A stretch of 64,000 nucleotides of DNA from Allobosea sp. Tri-44. GTDB lineage: Bacteria > Pseudomonadota > Alphaproteobacteria > Rhizobiales > Beijerinckiaceae. Below, in pieces: positions 50,870 to 59,541 of this stretch. The notes beneath the pieces were generated by a model, which worked only from the letters and a program-made list of their open reading frames with translations, did no database searches and had not been told where the DNA came from. Where the stretch lies: NCBI RefSeq assembly GCF_004123845.1, contig NZ_NBDP01000036.1, positions 62,001 to 126,000 of the forward strand, read 5' to 3'. The number at the start of each line of letters is the position of its first letter. The first letter of the stretch is position 1. The position numbers were made by a program, and so were the translations under genes.

Positions 50870-51841
50870 ATGCTTCGCCTTGCCAAGCCACTGCTCGCCC
50901 TGGGCTTCGCCCTCGCCTCATTCAGCAGCGCTGCCCAAACCTACCCGACCCGCCCGATCAGCATGATCGTCCCGTTCGCTGCCGGTGGCACGACGGACGT
51001 TCTGGCCCGCATCGTCGCCGAGGCGATGGGCCAGCAACTCGGCCAGAACGTCATCGTGGAAAACATCGGTGGCGCCGGTGGCCGTACCGGGACCGAACGT
51101 GTCATTCGGGCCGCGCCGGACGGCTATACGATCCTGTTCGGCAATATGGGGCCGATGGCCGCCAGCAAGGCCCTGTTCAAAGACCAGCGCTACGACCCGC
51201 GCAGCGATCTCGCTCCAATCGGACTCGTGTCCGACGTGCCCATGGTCATCGCCGCGAGCAAGAAGAGCGGCGTGACCGATCTAAAGACCTTCGTCGCCAG
51301 GATGAAGGAGAAGGGCGACGCGGTCACATTCGGCACGGCCGGCTACGGCGCGACCTCGGACATGGCGCCGAATCTGCTGCTGCATCTGACAAAGCTCAAG
51401 GCCACCATCGTGCCCTATCAGGGGGCGGGACCTGCGATCCGAGATCTGACGGGGGGGTTCGTCGACGCCGTGATCGACCAAACCGTGACGCTCCTGCCAC
51501 TCGACCAGGGCGGTGCGGTCAAGGCTCTGGCCGTCAGCGGGCCGAAGCGCATTCCGCAGGCGCCAGACCTTCCGACCTTTGCAGAAGCCGGGCTGCCGGA
51601 ATTCAGCATGACCGTGTGGAACGCGATCAGCGCACCGAAAGCGACGCCACAGCCGATCGTTCAGAAGCTCGTCGCGGCGTTGGATGCCAGCCTTTCCGCG
51701 CCGACTGTTCAAAAGCGCTTCGAGGACCTGGCCGTGCCAGTGCCCGCCCCCGAATTGCGCGGGCCCGCCGTCTTGCAGAAGCTCGTTGCAACCGAGGTCG
51801 AACGTTGGGCTGCCGTGTTTAAGAACGTCGATAAGCCCTGA
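50870..51841 (+). CDS. Tripartite tricarboxylate transporter receptor (TctC/Bug family)
   Basis: Predicted 323 aa with signal peptide (PLLALGFALASFSSAAQ). Bug features: YPTRPISMIVPFAAGGTTDV, GGAGGRTGTERV and DGYTILFGN. These periplasmic proteins capture carboxylates for TctAB or act as sensors. No tctA or tctB is in the window. GGAGG precedes the start; a GntR-type site lies 66 bases upstream. Confidence 0.9.
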   Translation: MLRLAKPLLALGFALASFSSAAQTYPTRPISMIVPFAAGGTTDVLARIVAEAMGQQLGQNVIVENIGGAGGRTGTERVIRAAPDGYTILFGNMGPMAASKALFKDQRYDPRSDLAPIGLVSDVPMVIAASKKSGVTDLKTFVARMKEKGDAVTFGTAGYGATSDMAPNLLLHLTKLKATIVPYQGAGPAIRDLTGGFVDAVIDQTVTLLPLDQGGAVKALAVSGPKRIPQAPDLPTFAEAGLPEFSMTVWNAISAPKATPQPIVQKLVAALDASLSAPTVQKRFEDLAVPVPAPELRGPAVLQKLVATEVERWAAVFKNVDKP

Positions 51842-51880
51842 TCTCAGCCCAACCGCGGATACGGCCTCACCAAAAGTGCA

Positions 51881-52510
51881 TCACACCAGCTCTGCTGATG
51901 CTACGACGTGAATTCCGGGGCTCTCGGCCAAGGCAGCCTCGAGCATGGCGGCTGCAATCCTGCCGGCCGGGTTGATGCGCCATCGACGCGGAAGAGCTGG
52001 TCCAATCAGGTGCAGGACGACCGTTGCCAGCCTTTCGCCCACACGAAACTCCTGCCGGTCACCACCAATCAATCCTGGCCGCACATAGGTGAGCGAATGA
52101 AAGCCGAGCGTGGCAAGGTCGCGCTCGGTATCGCCCTTGACGCGGTTGTAGAAGAAGCTGGAGCCGCTGTCGGCGCCGATCGCCGAATTCAAGATGAATG
52201 CCGGCACACCATGCCGACGGGCGAGCCGGGCGATCGCGATCGGATAGTCGTGATCGACGCGGTAGAATGCCTCCCGGGAGCCGGCCGTCCGTAAGGTCGT
52301 ACCCAGCGCGCAGATCACCGCATCCGCCGCCCACCAGGGCGCCTCTTCGGGCAAGGCTTCGAAATCAACTATAGGCGCAAGCAGTCTTGGATGCGCAGGC
52401 AGCGCACGGCGAACCGGGGCGATGACCTGAGTGACGCGATCTTCAGCGAGCGCTAATCGCATGACGTGACTGCCGACCAAGCCTGTCGCACCCACGAGCA
52501 GTAGCTTCAT
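51881..52510 (-). CDS. NAD(P)-binding oxidoreductase (HTATIP2-like, atypical SDR)
   Basis: Predicted 209 aa. N-terminal nucleotide site LLLVGATGLVGSHVM; AVICALGTTLRTAGS, ILNSAIGAD and YNRVKGDTE match the Yml/HTATIP2 branch of extended SDR proteins. Function uncertain. It follows the other NAD(P)-binding gene by 18 bases in the same direction. Confidence 0.8.
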   Translation of the reverse strand: MKLLLVGATGLVGSHVMRLALAEDRVTQVIAPVRRALPAHPRLLAPIVDFEALPEEAPWWAADAVICALGTTLRTAGSREAFYRVDHDYPIAIARLARRHGVPAFILNSAIGADSGSSFFYNRVKGDTERDLATLGFHSLTYVRPGLIGGDRQEFRVGERLATVVLHLIGPALPRRWRINPAGRIAAAMLEAALAESPGIHVVASAELV

Positions 52511-52528
52511 CTCGCCCTCCGACCTGCG

Positions 52529-53185
52529 TTAGCGGCGTGCTAGCTGCTCGACCGCTTCCTTGATCGGCGTCGCGCCAGCGGTGAGCTCAATGATGGCATG
52601 GTTGAGTTCAGGGTGCTCGACAATCGCGACCAATGTCGCCGCGACGTCTTCGCGCGATACGGTGCCGTAAGGTATCGCCACATCGGCGCGGACCTTTCCG
52701 GTGCCCGGCTCGTCCGACAATGTGCCCGGCCGCACAATCACCCAATCGAGATCTGTCGCGACAAGATGGGCGTCGGCGAGTTTCTTTACGCGGATGTAGT
52801 TCTCGAAAGCTTCCGAGGGCTTCTCGTCGCGCAGCGCGTCGGGAAATACCGAGACAAGTAGAAAACGCGCGACGCCGGCGATCCTTGCCGCCTCGACAGC
52901 CAGTTCCAGCCCGCGCCCGTCGATGGCGTTGGTGACTTCCATGCCGGCGCCACCGGCGCCGGCGGAGAAGACGACCGCGTCGCTGCCTTTTATCAGCGCG
53001 GCAAGCGCTTCGGCCGTTAAGGTCGTCAGATCGCCCGCGACGGGCGTCGCACCGAGGCTGGCGAGCTCATCTGCCTGCTCCGGCTTGCGATACAGCGCCC
53101 TGGGCTCGTGACTGCCCTGCGCCAGTTGACGCGACAGCCGACGGGCGACCTTGCCGGCGCCGCCGATAATAAAGACCTTGGCCAT
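52529..53185 (-). CDS. NAD(P)-binding protein (NmrA/YwnB-like atypical SDR)
   Basis: Predicted 218 aa from ATG 53185 (AAGGAT upstream). Reads VFIIGGAGKVARRLSRQLAQ, DAVVFSAGAGG, WVIVRPGTLSDEPGTG and PYGTVSREDVAATL, typical of stress-related NAD(P)-binding SDR proteins such as YwnB/YhfK. Probably a quinone or aldehyde reductase, or a redox sensor. A strong hairpin lies before it at 53218-53245. Confidence 0.82.
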   Translation of the reverse strand: MAKVFIIGGAGKVARRLSRQLAQGSHEPRALYRKPEQADELASLGATPVAGDLTTLTAEALAALIKGSDAVVFSAGAGGAGMEVTNAIDGRGLELAVEAARIAGVARFLLVSVFPDALRDEKPSEAFENYIRVKKLADAHLVATDLDWVIVRPGTLSDEPGTGKVRADVAIPYGTVSREDVAATLVAIVEHPELNHAIIELTAGATPIKEAVEQLARR

Positions 53186-53217
53186 AGTACGATCCTTCTT
53201 CCGGGTAATCGCAAGAC

Positions 53218-53245
53218 AACCGGGCGCCGCAAGCCGCGCCCGGTT
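53218..53245 (-). terminator. Perfect ten-base-pair hairpin
   Basis: AACCGGGCGC (53218-53227) pairs with GCGCCCGGTT (53236-53245) around an eight-base loop, in the gap after the 53262 stop. Only a weak T-rich tail follows on the minus strand, so it may terminate or attenuate the operon. Confidence 0.55.
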
Positions 53246-53261
53246 GGCCGAAATCAAGCGC

Positions 53262-53762
53262 TCAGGGGGCGGAATGGGTATGGTAGATCTTGCTGACCAC
53301 TGTCCACTTCCCGTCGACCTTCAGCAGATTGAAGAAGTCGGTGAAGCGGTAACCGGAGATGTTGTCAGTATCGACCCGGGCGCTGGCGGCGGTGCCAACG
53401 ATATCAACGCGGACGATCGCAGCCTTGGCTTCAGGCGAGGGACGGAAGGCCGAGTCGATGACGTCAAAGAGACCCTGGATCGGGCCACCCGACAGCTTGC
53501 CGTCCTCAATGCCGAAAATGGTCGCCTTCTCGCTGAAGGCCGGCTTCATGATGGAGCTGTCGGCCTTGGCGCCACCGGAATTGTACTTGTTCAAGACATC
53601 TACGATGGCGTTATACTCGTCGAGATAAGTCGTGTTGGGCATGGCATTGTTCCTGTTTTGCGAGATCGCAGTTGTTGTCGAAACAGCGAGAGCTGTGGCG
53701 ACGGTCGCTGCGGTCAAGAAAGTTGCGAACCGGACGCGGAGCGAATTCCAAAAAGAGTTCAT
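53262..53762 (-). CDS. Secreted lumazine-binding/NTF2-like protein, copy A
   Basis: Predicted 166 aa. ATG 53762 gives a signal peptide (RFATFLTAATVATALAVST) in front of the domain; another possible start is the Met before PNTTYLDEYNAIV. The domain (IMKPAFSEKATIFGIEDG, DGKWTVVSKIYHTH) matches the lumazine-binding-type NTF2 fold, with no enzyme activity assigned. It is about 91% identical to copy B just upstream; the difference in export is the main change. Confidence 0.8.
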   Translation of the reverse strand: MNSFWNSLRVRFATFLTAATVATALAVSTTTAISQNRNNAMPNTTYLDEYNAIVDVLNKYNSGGAKADSSIMKPAFSEKATIFGIEDGKLSGGPIQGLFDVIDSAFRPSPEAKAAIVRVDIVGTAASARVDTDNISGYRFTDFFNLLKVDGKWTVVSKIYHTHSAP

Positions 53763-53794
53763 TTTGTTCCAGAATTTGTGGGTGAAACGCCCGG

Positions 53795-54175
53795 TCAGTC
53801 GCCCTGGTGGGTGTGGTAGATCTTGCTGACCACCGTCCACTTGCCGTCGACCTTCAGCAGATTGAAGAAGTCAGTGAAACGGAAACCGGAGATATTGTCG
53901 GTATCGATCCGGGCACTGGCGGCGGTGCCGACGATGTCGATGCGAACGATCGCGGCCTTCGCCTCCGGCGACGGGCGGAAGGCGCTGTCGATCGTATCGA
54001 ACAGTCCCTGAATTGGGCCGCCGGACAGCTTGCCGTCCTCAATGCCGAAGATGGTCGCCTTCTCGTTGAAGGCCGGCTTCATAATTGCGCTGTCGGCTTT
54101 CTTGCCGCCCTCATTGTACTGATTCAGCACCGCGACGATGGCATTGTATTCGTCGACATAGGTATGATTGGTCAT
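53795..54175 (-). CDS. Cytoplasmic lumazine-binding/NTF2-like protein, copy B
   Basis: Predicted 126 aa from ATG 54175, no signal peptide. Nearly the same as copy A (SGGPIQGLFDTIDSAFRPSP, FTDFFNLLKVDGKWTVVSK); about 11 changes over 118 aligned residues. The two genes lie 32 bases apart, a recent tandem duplication. They follow the Old Yellow Enzyme gene in the same direction. Confidence 0.82.
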   Translation of the reverse strand: MTNHTYVDEYNAIVAVLNQYNEGGKKADSAIMKPAFNEKATIFGIEDGKLSGGPIQGLFDTIDSAFRPSPEAKAAIVRIDIVGTAASARIDTDNISGFRFTDFFNLLKVDGKWTVVSKIYHTHQGD

Positions 54176-54235
54176 TGGAGTCTCTTTCCTGATGATTGCT
54201 ATCCCCAGGGGCACCTTGGGGACGGATTGAGCCGA

Positions 54236-55393
54236 CTAGGCGGCTACTTGCCCGGCCGGGGACACAGGTCCCAATTGCCGGAGCTTGTTCTCCCGGCCGT
54301 TCAGCCACCAGCCGATCTGCGGCGGCCAGTTGGCAAAGGGGGTCTCGGGATTGGCCGCGCCCAGTGCCTGCTCGGCATGGAACGCGAAATTGGGATCGCG
54401 CAGCGCCTCGCGGCCGATTGCGACTAGATCGGCCTGCCCCGACGCCACGATCGCTTCGGCCTGTCGCGGATCAACGATCAGCCCGACGGCCATGGCGCCG
54501 AGCCCGGTCTCGGCCTTGACCCGCTCGGCATAAGGCACCTGGTGACCATAGCCGGTCGGATGCTCGTAAGGTCTGCCGATACCGCCCGACGAGCAGTCGA
54601 CCACATCGACGCCGATCCCGGCGAGCTCGCGGGCAAAGGCGACGCTGTCTTCGATGGTAACGCCGGCGCGGCTGCCATCGACCGCCGAGATGCGGACGAA
54701 CAACGGCTTGTCCTGCGGCCAGATCGCGCGCAGATCGCGAGCGATCTCCAGCGGCAGGCGCATCCGGTTCTCCGGGCTGCCGCCGTACGCATCGCTGCGC
54801 CGGTTAGTGAGTGGCGAGAGGAACGAGTTGAGCAGATAGCCATGGGCGCAATGCAACTCGATGACCTCGAACCCCGCGGCCAGCGCGCGCCGTGCCGCCG
54901 CGGCGAAGTCTGCACGGACCTTGGCAATACCATCCGCATCGAGCGCGGCCGGTACCAGCCAGCCCTTCTCGACCGGCTGAGCGCTCGCCGAGACGATCGG
55001 CCAGGGATGGTCGCCGCGGGCGTGATCTTCAGCTGTTAGCGGGCCGTCACCGTAGTAAGGACGCTGCATCGCAGCCTTGGGGCCGGCATGGGCGATCTGG
55101 ATGCCAGGCGCCGCCCCGTGTCGCTTCAGGAAGCTCGCGATCCCTGCCAGCCCCTCGACCTGGGTATCGTTCCAAAGGCCGACATCGCCATGGGTGATCC
55201 GTGCTTCTGGCGAAACCGCCGTTGCCTCGACCATCACCAAGCCAAAGCCACCGAGGGCGAGCTTTCCGTAGTGAACAAGGTGGTAGCTGGTCACGAAGCC
55301 ATCTTCCGCCTCGTATTGGCACATCGGCGAGACAGCCAAGCGGTTGCGCAGGGTCACCCCCCGCAGCGTCAATGGATTGAACAATTGGCTCAT
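54236..55393 (-). CDS. NADH:flavin oxidoreductase, Old Yellow Enzyme (YqjM-type)
   Basis: Predicted 385 aa. FMN/substrate motifs: NRLAVSPMCQYEAEDG (redox-sensing Cys of class III), QIAHAGPKA, ELHCAHGYLLNSFLSPLTN and RSDAYGGSPENR. Reduces activated C=C bonds of unsaturated carbonyls or nitro-compounds with NAD(P)H. The TetR gene is divergent, and two palindromes lie in the intergenic region. Confidence 0.92.
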   Translation of the reverse strand: MSQLFNPLTLRGVTLRNRLAVSPMCQYEAEDGFVTSYHLVHYGKLALGGFGLVMVEATAVSPEARITHGDVGLWNDTQVEGLAGIASFLKRHGAAPGIQIAHAGPKAAMQRPYYGDGPLTAEDHARGDHPWPIVSASAQPVEKGWLVPAALDADGIAKVRADFAAAARRALAAGFEVIELHCAHGYLLNSFLSPLTNRRSDAYGGSPENRMRLPLEIARDLRAIWPQDKPLFVRISAVDGSRAGVTIEDSVAFARELAGIGVDVVDCSSGGIGRPYEHPTGYGHQVPYAERVKAETGLGAMAVGLIVDPRQAEAIVASGQADLVAIGREALRDPNFAFHAEQALGAANPETPFANWPPQIGWWLNGRENKLRQLGPVSPAGQVAA

Positions 55394-55445
55394 TATCTCT
55401 CGTCCAGGAAAGGCCTTGCCATTTTGGCTTCGGCGATTAAATGTC

Positions 55446-55461
55446 TGTAGCGATCGCTACA
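55446..55461. promoter_or_regulatory. TetR operator palindrome 1
   Basis: TGTAGCGATCGCTACA, a perfect 16-base palindrome 53 bases from the OYE start. Confidence 0.7.
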
Positions 55462-55472
55462 CTTCGTTCATT

Positions 55473-55488
55473 TGTAGCGTCCGCTACA
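55473..55488. promoter_or_regulatory. TetR operator palindrome 2
   Basis: TGTAGCGTCCGCTACA, with the same seven-base arms as palindrome 1, centred 27 bases away and 40 bases before the TetR start. Confidence 0.7.
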
Positions 55489-55527
55489 AACAGTCAAGCC
55501 CTCTGGGAGCAAAAAGTTCAACCGGAC

Positions 55528-56151
55528 ATGACCACGACGATCGCACCCCATCGCAGCAAGGGACGGCCTCGCTTCGACCGCGCCGTAGCGCTTGAGCGCG
55601 CCCTCGGCGTGTTCTGGCGACGCGGCTACGAACCGGCGAGTGTCGCCGAACTCTGCGCAGCCATGGAAATCAATCCGCCGAGCCTCTACGCAGCCTTCGG
55701 TAGTAAGGCGCAACTGTTCATGGAGGCGGTTGAGCACTACGAGCGCATCTATTGGGACGCCGCCTGGGAGCGCTTGGCCGACGTCGCTGACGTTCACGAG
55801 GCGATCGCCGGCTTCTTCCACGACGCAGTCCGGATCCTAACGTCACAGGATGCGCCTTGCGGCTGCCTCGTGATCTTGGCCGCCACCAACGTCTCGGCCG
55901 AAAGCCAAGAGGTCAACGACGCACTGAAGGCCTTGCGCAAAGAAGGCCGCGATTGGTTCCTTGCCCGGCTCCAACGCGCTGTGAGTGACGCGCAGCTGCC
56001 TGCGCAAACCGATACGGACGGGCTGGCAGCCGCGCTGAACACGATGCTGGAAGGCCTATCGCTTCAAGCTCGCGACGGTGCCAGCCAGGACGAACTCACC
56101 CGGATCGTGGTCGTCGCGATTACGATGCTGCCGGACAGCCCAAGGCGCTAA
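55528..56151 (+). CDS. TetR/AcrR-family repressor
   Basis: Predicted 207 aa from ATG 55528; an earlier ATG at 55441 would lie across the operator palindromes. Helix-turn-helix at about residues 18-55 (ALGVFWRRGYEPASVAELCA, INPPSLYAAFGSKAQLF), a typical C-terminal ligand domain with CGCLVILAATN. Similar to the AcrR/NemR-like regulators next to OYE genes; it probably senses electrophiles and represses the OYE operon and itself. Confidence 0.9.
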   Translation: MTTTIAPHRSKGRPRFDRAVALERALGVFWRRGYEPASVAELCAAMEINPPSLYAAFGSKAQLFMEAVEHYERIYWDAAWERLADVADVHEAIAGFFHDAVRILTSQDAPCGCLVILAATNVSAESQEVNDALKALRKEGRDWFLARLQRAVSDAQLPAQTDTDGLAAALNTMLEGLSLQARDGASQDELTRIVVVAITMLPDSPRR

Positions 56152-56198
56152 CGCCGCCGGCGGACTGGAGTTTGCGGGAGCAAAGAGAAGGAGAGGAC

Positions 56199-56543
56199 AT
56201 GGGGAAGTTCGTTACGATGGGCGTAGACGGCACCGAACCCGAAACCTACGGACCGGACGAGGGTAGCGTGATCGCCGGCGCACCCCGCTTCAGGTCGTGG
56301 ACGCTGGATGAGGCGGAAGGCGGCCTTTCGAGCGGGCTCTGGGAAGCGACTCAGGGTAAATGGAATTTTGAGAACGCCCATTGGGAGTATTGCCGGATCC
56401 TGTCCGGCGTCTCGGTCGTGACCGAGGAGGGCGGCGCGGCGCACCTGGTCAGAGCCGGTGACAGCTTTGTCCTGCGCGCCGGCTTCAGGGGCACCTGGGA
56501 GGTCATCGAGACGACCCGTAAGGACTACGTGATCCGAACCTGA
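56199..56543 (+). CDS. Cupin-domain protein (DUF861/cupin_3)
   Basis: Predicted 114 aa; ATG 56199 follows AAGGAG. Single cupin barrel: LSSGLWEATQGKWNFEN, EYCRILSGVSVVTEEGG and GDSFVLRAGFRGTWEV, close to (S)-ureidoglycine aminohydrolase-type and related cupins. The typical metal histidines are mostly missing. 47 bases after TetR, possibly in one transcript. Confidence 0.8.
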   Translation: MGKFVTMGVDGTEPETYGPDEGSVIAGAPRFRSWTLDEAEGGLSSGLWEATQGKWNFENAHWEYCRILSGVSVVTEEGGAAHLVRAGDSFVLRAGFRGTWEVIETTRKDYVIRT

Positions 56544-56554
56544 CACAGCGCTAC

Positions 56555-56590
56555 GGGCGGCCGACGAGCGCATCGGTAGCCGCCCTTTCT
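56555..56590 (+). terminator. Rho-independent terminator after the cupin gene
   Basis: GGGCGGC (56555-56561) pairs with GCCGCCC (56579-56585) followed by TTTCT; it lies between the convergent cupin and RraA-like stops. Confidence 0.65.
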
Positions 56591-56602
56591 CCGCGCGACG
56601 GC

Positions 56603-57307
56603 TCAGCCCTTGGCCTTGCTGGCCTCGTAGCGGGCCTTGTTCTCGGCGTTCGGCGGATAGAGCCCCGGCAAAGCAGCGCCAGCTTCGACCTCGTTCATGA
56701 TCCAAGCCTCGAGCCGCTCCTGCTCGGGAGCCGCCTCCAGCACCGCGTCGACCAGTGCCGCAGGTATCAGCACAGCCCCGTCGTCGTCGACCACGATGAT
56801 ATCATCCGGGTAGACGGCAACGCCGCCGCAGGCGATCGGCTCCTGCCAGTTGACGAAGGTCAGTCCTGCGACCGAGGGCGGTGCGGCCGCGCCCTGGCAC
56901 CAGACCGGCAGGCCCGTGCCGAGCACGCCGGCGACGTCGCGCACCACGCCGTCGGTGATCAGCGCCGCCACGCCCTTCTTCGCCATGCGGGCGCAGAGAA
57001 TGTCTCCGAAGATGCCGGCGTCTGTGACGCCCATCGCATCAACGACCGCGATGCAGCCCTCCGGCATCGCCTCGATCGCGGCGCGGGTCGACTGTGGTGA
57101 AGACCAGGATTCCGGCGTGGCGAGGTCCTCGCGCGCCGGCACGAAGCGCAGAGTGAAGGCACGTCCGACCAGACGCGGCTGACCCGATTTTAGCGGCCTC
57201 GTTCCGCGCAGCCAGACATTGCGCAAGCCCTTCTTGAGCAAGATCGTGGTCAGGGTCGCCGTCGTCACCTTGGACAGGACTTCGACGATGTTTGCATCGG
57301 TGGTCAT
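56603..57307 (-). CDS. RraA-like aldolase (HMG/CHA aldolase family)
   Basis: Predicted 234 aa. Signature ALITDGVVRDVAGVLGTGLPVW and GDILCARMAKKGV, with the Arg-Asp pair of class II pyruvate aldolases. Members cleave 4-hydroxy-4-methyl-2-oxoglutarate or 4-carboxy-4-hydroxy-2-oxoadipate to pyruvate; others (RraA proper) inhibit RNase E. The catabolic neighbours favour the aldolase role. Last gene of the minus-strand operon. Confidence 0.85.
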   Translation of the reverse strand: MTTDANIVEVLSKVTTATLTTILLKKGLRNVWLRGTRPLKSGQPRLVGRAFTLRFVPAREDLATPESWSSPQSTRAAIEAMPEGCIAVVDAMGVTDAGIFGDILCARMAKKGVAALITDGVVRDVAGVLGTGLPVWCQGAAAPPSVAGLTFVNWQEPIACGGVAVYPDDIIVVDDDGAVLIPAALVDAVLEAAPEQERLEAWIMNEVEAGAALPGLYPPNAENKARYEASKAKG

Positions 57308-57343
57308 CGGAGGTTCTCGCTACTGAAGGATGGGAAGGAACGA

Positions 57344-58129
57344 TCAGATGCTGGCGATCAGGCCGCCGTCGACGCGGATGACGCTGCCGGTCAGGTAGGC
57401 GGCGCGTTCGCTCGCCAGGAAGGCGACGACATCGCCATACTCCTCCGGCCGGCCATAGCGACCGAGCGCGATCGCGCCGGTACTCTCTGCGGCGACGGCT
57501 TCGACGCTGCGGTTCTCGCGCTTGGCCTTCTGCTCATCGAGGAAGCTGATGCGCGACGTCGCGATCCGGCCGGGCAGCACGATATTGGCGGTGACGCCGT
57601 CGGCGCCGACCTCTCGCGCCAGCGTCTTCGACCAGCCGACCAGCGACAGCCGCAAGGCGTTCGAGATGCCAAGATTGGGAATCGGCGCCACCACACCCGA
57701 GGAGGTCGAGGTGATGATCCGGCCCCATTTGCGCTCTCGCATGGCGGGCAGGACCCGGTCGGTCAGCGCGATCACCGAAAGCACCATCGCCTGGAAATGC
57801 TTCACCCAGAGTTCGCTCGGCTGCCCGGAGGCGGGGGTCGGCGGCGGACCGCCGGTGTTGTTGACGAGGATGTCGACCGGCCCGAGCTCCGTCTCGATCG
57901 CGGAGATACGCGCCTCAATCACAGAGAGGTCGGCGAGGTCCCAGGCCAGCGGCAGGGCCGTACCACCCTCGGCCCGGATTTCGCCGGCCGTGCGCTCGAC
58001 CGCCGCTGGATCGATGTCGCCTAGCGCGACTCGAACACCTTCGCGTCCCAGTGCCTTGGCGATCGCGCTGCCGAGACCCCCGCCGGCCCCGAGCACGAGC
58101 GCTGTCCTTTCGGTGATGCCGAGATCCAT
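57344..58129 (-). CDS. SDR-family oxidoreductase
   Basis: Predicted 261 aa. LVLGAGGGLGSAIAKALG and NNTGG are as usual, and the C-terminus AAYLTGSVIRVDGG is typical. The active-site stretch reads NLGISNALRLS with no Tyr-x-x-x-Lys, a pattern of one SDR branch whose mechanism is unclear. It follows the aminotransferase gene by 30 bases. Confidence 0.82.
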   Translation of the reverse strand: MDLGITERTALVLGAGGGLGSAIAKALGREGVRVALGDIDPAAVERTAGEIRAEGGTALPLAWDLADLSVIEARISAIETELGPVDILVNNTGGPPPTPASGQPSELWVKHFQAMVLSVIALTDRVLPAMRERKWGRIITSTSSGVVAPIPNLGISNALRLSLVGWSKTLAREVGADGVTANIVLPGRIATSRISFLDEQKAKRENRSVEAVAAESTGAIALGRYGRPEEYGDVVAFLASERAAYLTGSVIRVDGGLIASI

Positions 58130-58159
58130 CGATTGGGTCCTTTCAAAGTCCGACCAGTC

Positions 58160-59392
58160 TCAGCCGAGCTTGCCGCAGGCATCGGCGATGCGCTCGCAGG
58201 CGAGCCGGAGGCGCTCCGTGGCGGTGGCGAAGGAGATCCGAAAGAACGGCGCCAACCCGAAGGCCGAGCCGGGAACGACCGCAACATTGGCCTCCTCCAG
58301 TAGGAAGGTCGCGAAGTCGACATCCGTCTCGATGACTCGCCCGTCCGCCCTACGACGGCCGATCATGCCGGCGCAGGATGGGAACAGGTAAAACGCGCCG
58401 TCCGGCTTGCGGCAGCCCAGGCCCTCGATGCTGTTGAAGGCCTTCAGGCCGAGATCGCGCCGCTCTTGGAAGACGGCATTGCGCTCCGCGAGGAAGTCGA
58501 GTGGGCCGCTCAGAGCGGCAATCGCGGCAGCCTGCGACACCGAGCTGGGATTGGTCGTGCTCTGCGACTGGATGGTCGCCATCGCCTTGATCAGCTTGGT
58601 TGGCCCGCCGGCATAACCGATGCGCCAGCCGGTCATCGCATAGGCTTTCGAGACGCCGTTGCAGGTCAGCACGCGGTCGAACAGGGCCGGCTCGACGGCG
58701 GCGATGGTGGTGAACTCCCAACCGTCATAGCGCAGGTGCTCATACATGTCGTCGGTGAGTACCATCACCTGCGGATGGTCGAGCAGGACATCAGCGAGCG
58801 AGCGCAGTTCGGACGCCGAATACCCGGCCCCCGTGGGATTGCTCGGCGAGTTGAGCACCAGCCATTTTGTGCGGGGCGTGATCGCCGAGCGCAGCGCCTC
58901 AGCCGTCAGCTTGAAATCATCAGCTTCGCCGCAGGCCACCGTGACCGGCTTGCCGCCGGCGAGTCGCACCATGTCGGGATAGGAGACCCAGTAGGGTGCC
59001 GGGATAATGACCTCGTCGCCCTCGTCGAGGGTCGCGCACAGCGCATTGTAGAGCACCTGCTTGCCGCCGGTCCCGACGCTGATCTGAGCCGGTTCGTAGC
59101 GGAGGCCGTTCTCGCGCTCGAATTTGGCGACGATGGCGCGCTTCAGCTCGGGCGTGCCATCGACATCGGTATATTTCGTTTGGCCGGCGTCGATGGCGGC
59201 CTTGGCCGCCGCCTTGACGTGATTCGGCGTGTCGAAATCCGGCTCGCCCTGCGACAGGCCAATAACGTCCTTGCCTTGCCGGCGAAGCTCGTTGGCGAGT
59301 TGGGTTATAGCGATCGTAGGAGATGGCTGGACCGCCGACATGCGCCGCGCGAGCCGAACGCCAAGGGCCGTTGCAGTGGTGCCATGCATCAT
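58160..59392 (-). CDS. PLP-dependent aminotransferase (class I/II, aspartate aminotransferase-like)
   Basis: Predicted 410 aa from ATG 59392 (a second ATG is next to it, with GGAG upstream); the open frame extends further but without a ribosome site. PLP Lys in CNGVSKAYAMTGWRIGYAGG; NSPSNPTGAGYS and GTGGKQVLYNALC are family motifs. It transaminates an amino acid with a 2-oxo acid. Substrate unknown. Confidence 0.88.
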   Translation of the reverse strand: MMHGTTATALGVRLARRMSAVQPSPTIAITQLANELRRQGKDVIGLSQGEPDFDTPNHVKAAAKAAIDAGQTKYTDVDGTPELKRAIVAKFERENGLRYEPAQISVGTGGKQVLYNALCATLDEGDEVIIPAPYWVSYPDMVRLAGGKPVTVACGEADDFKLTAEALRSAITPRTKWLVLNSPSNPTGAGYSASELRSLADVLLDHPQVMVLTDDMYEHLRYDGWEFTTIAAVEPALFDRVLTCNGVSKAYAMTGWRIGYAGGPTKLIKAMATIQSQSTTNPSSVSQAAAIAALSGPLDFLAERNAVFQERRDLGLKAFNSIEGLGCRKPDGAFYLFPSCAGMIGRRRADGRVIETDVDFATFLLEEANVAVVPGSAFGLAPFFRISFATATERLRLACERIADACGKLG

Positions 59393-59541
59393 CCCATCTC
59401 CATCAGATTGGGGCTTTGCCACCCCTCCGGTCCTCTTCCTCTTCGGAAGCATGCGCCCGCATTGAAGAAAGGGAAATATGGGTTTCATCGCTTTCGAAAA
59501 TCAGAAAAACTATCAGATACCGGCAGGCGTGGGTCGGTCTG

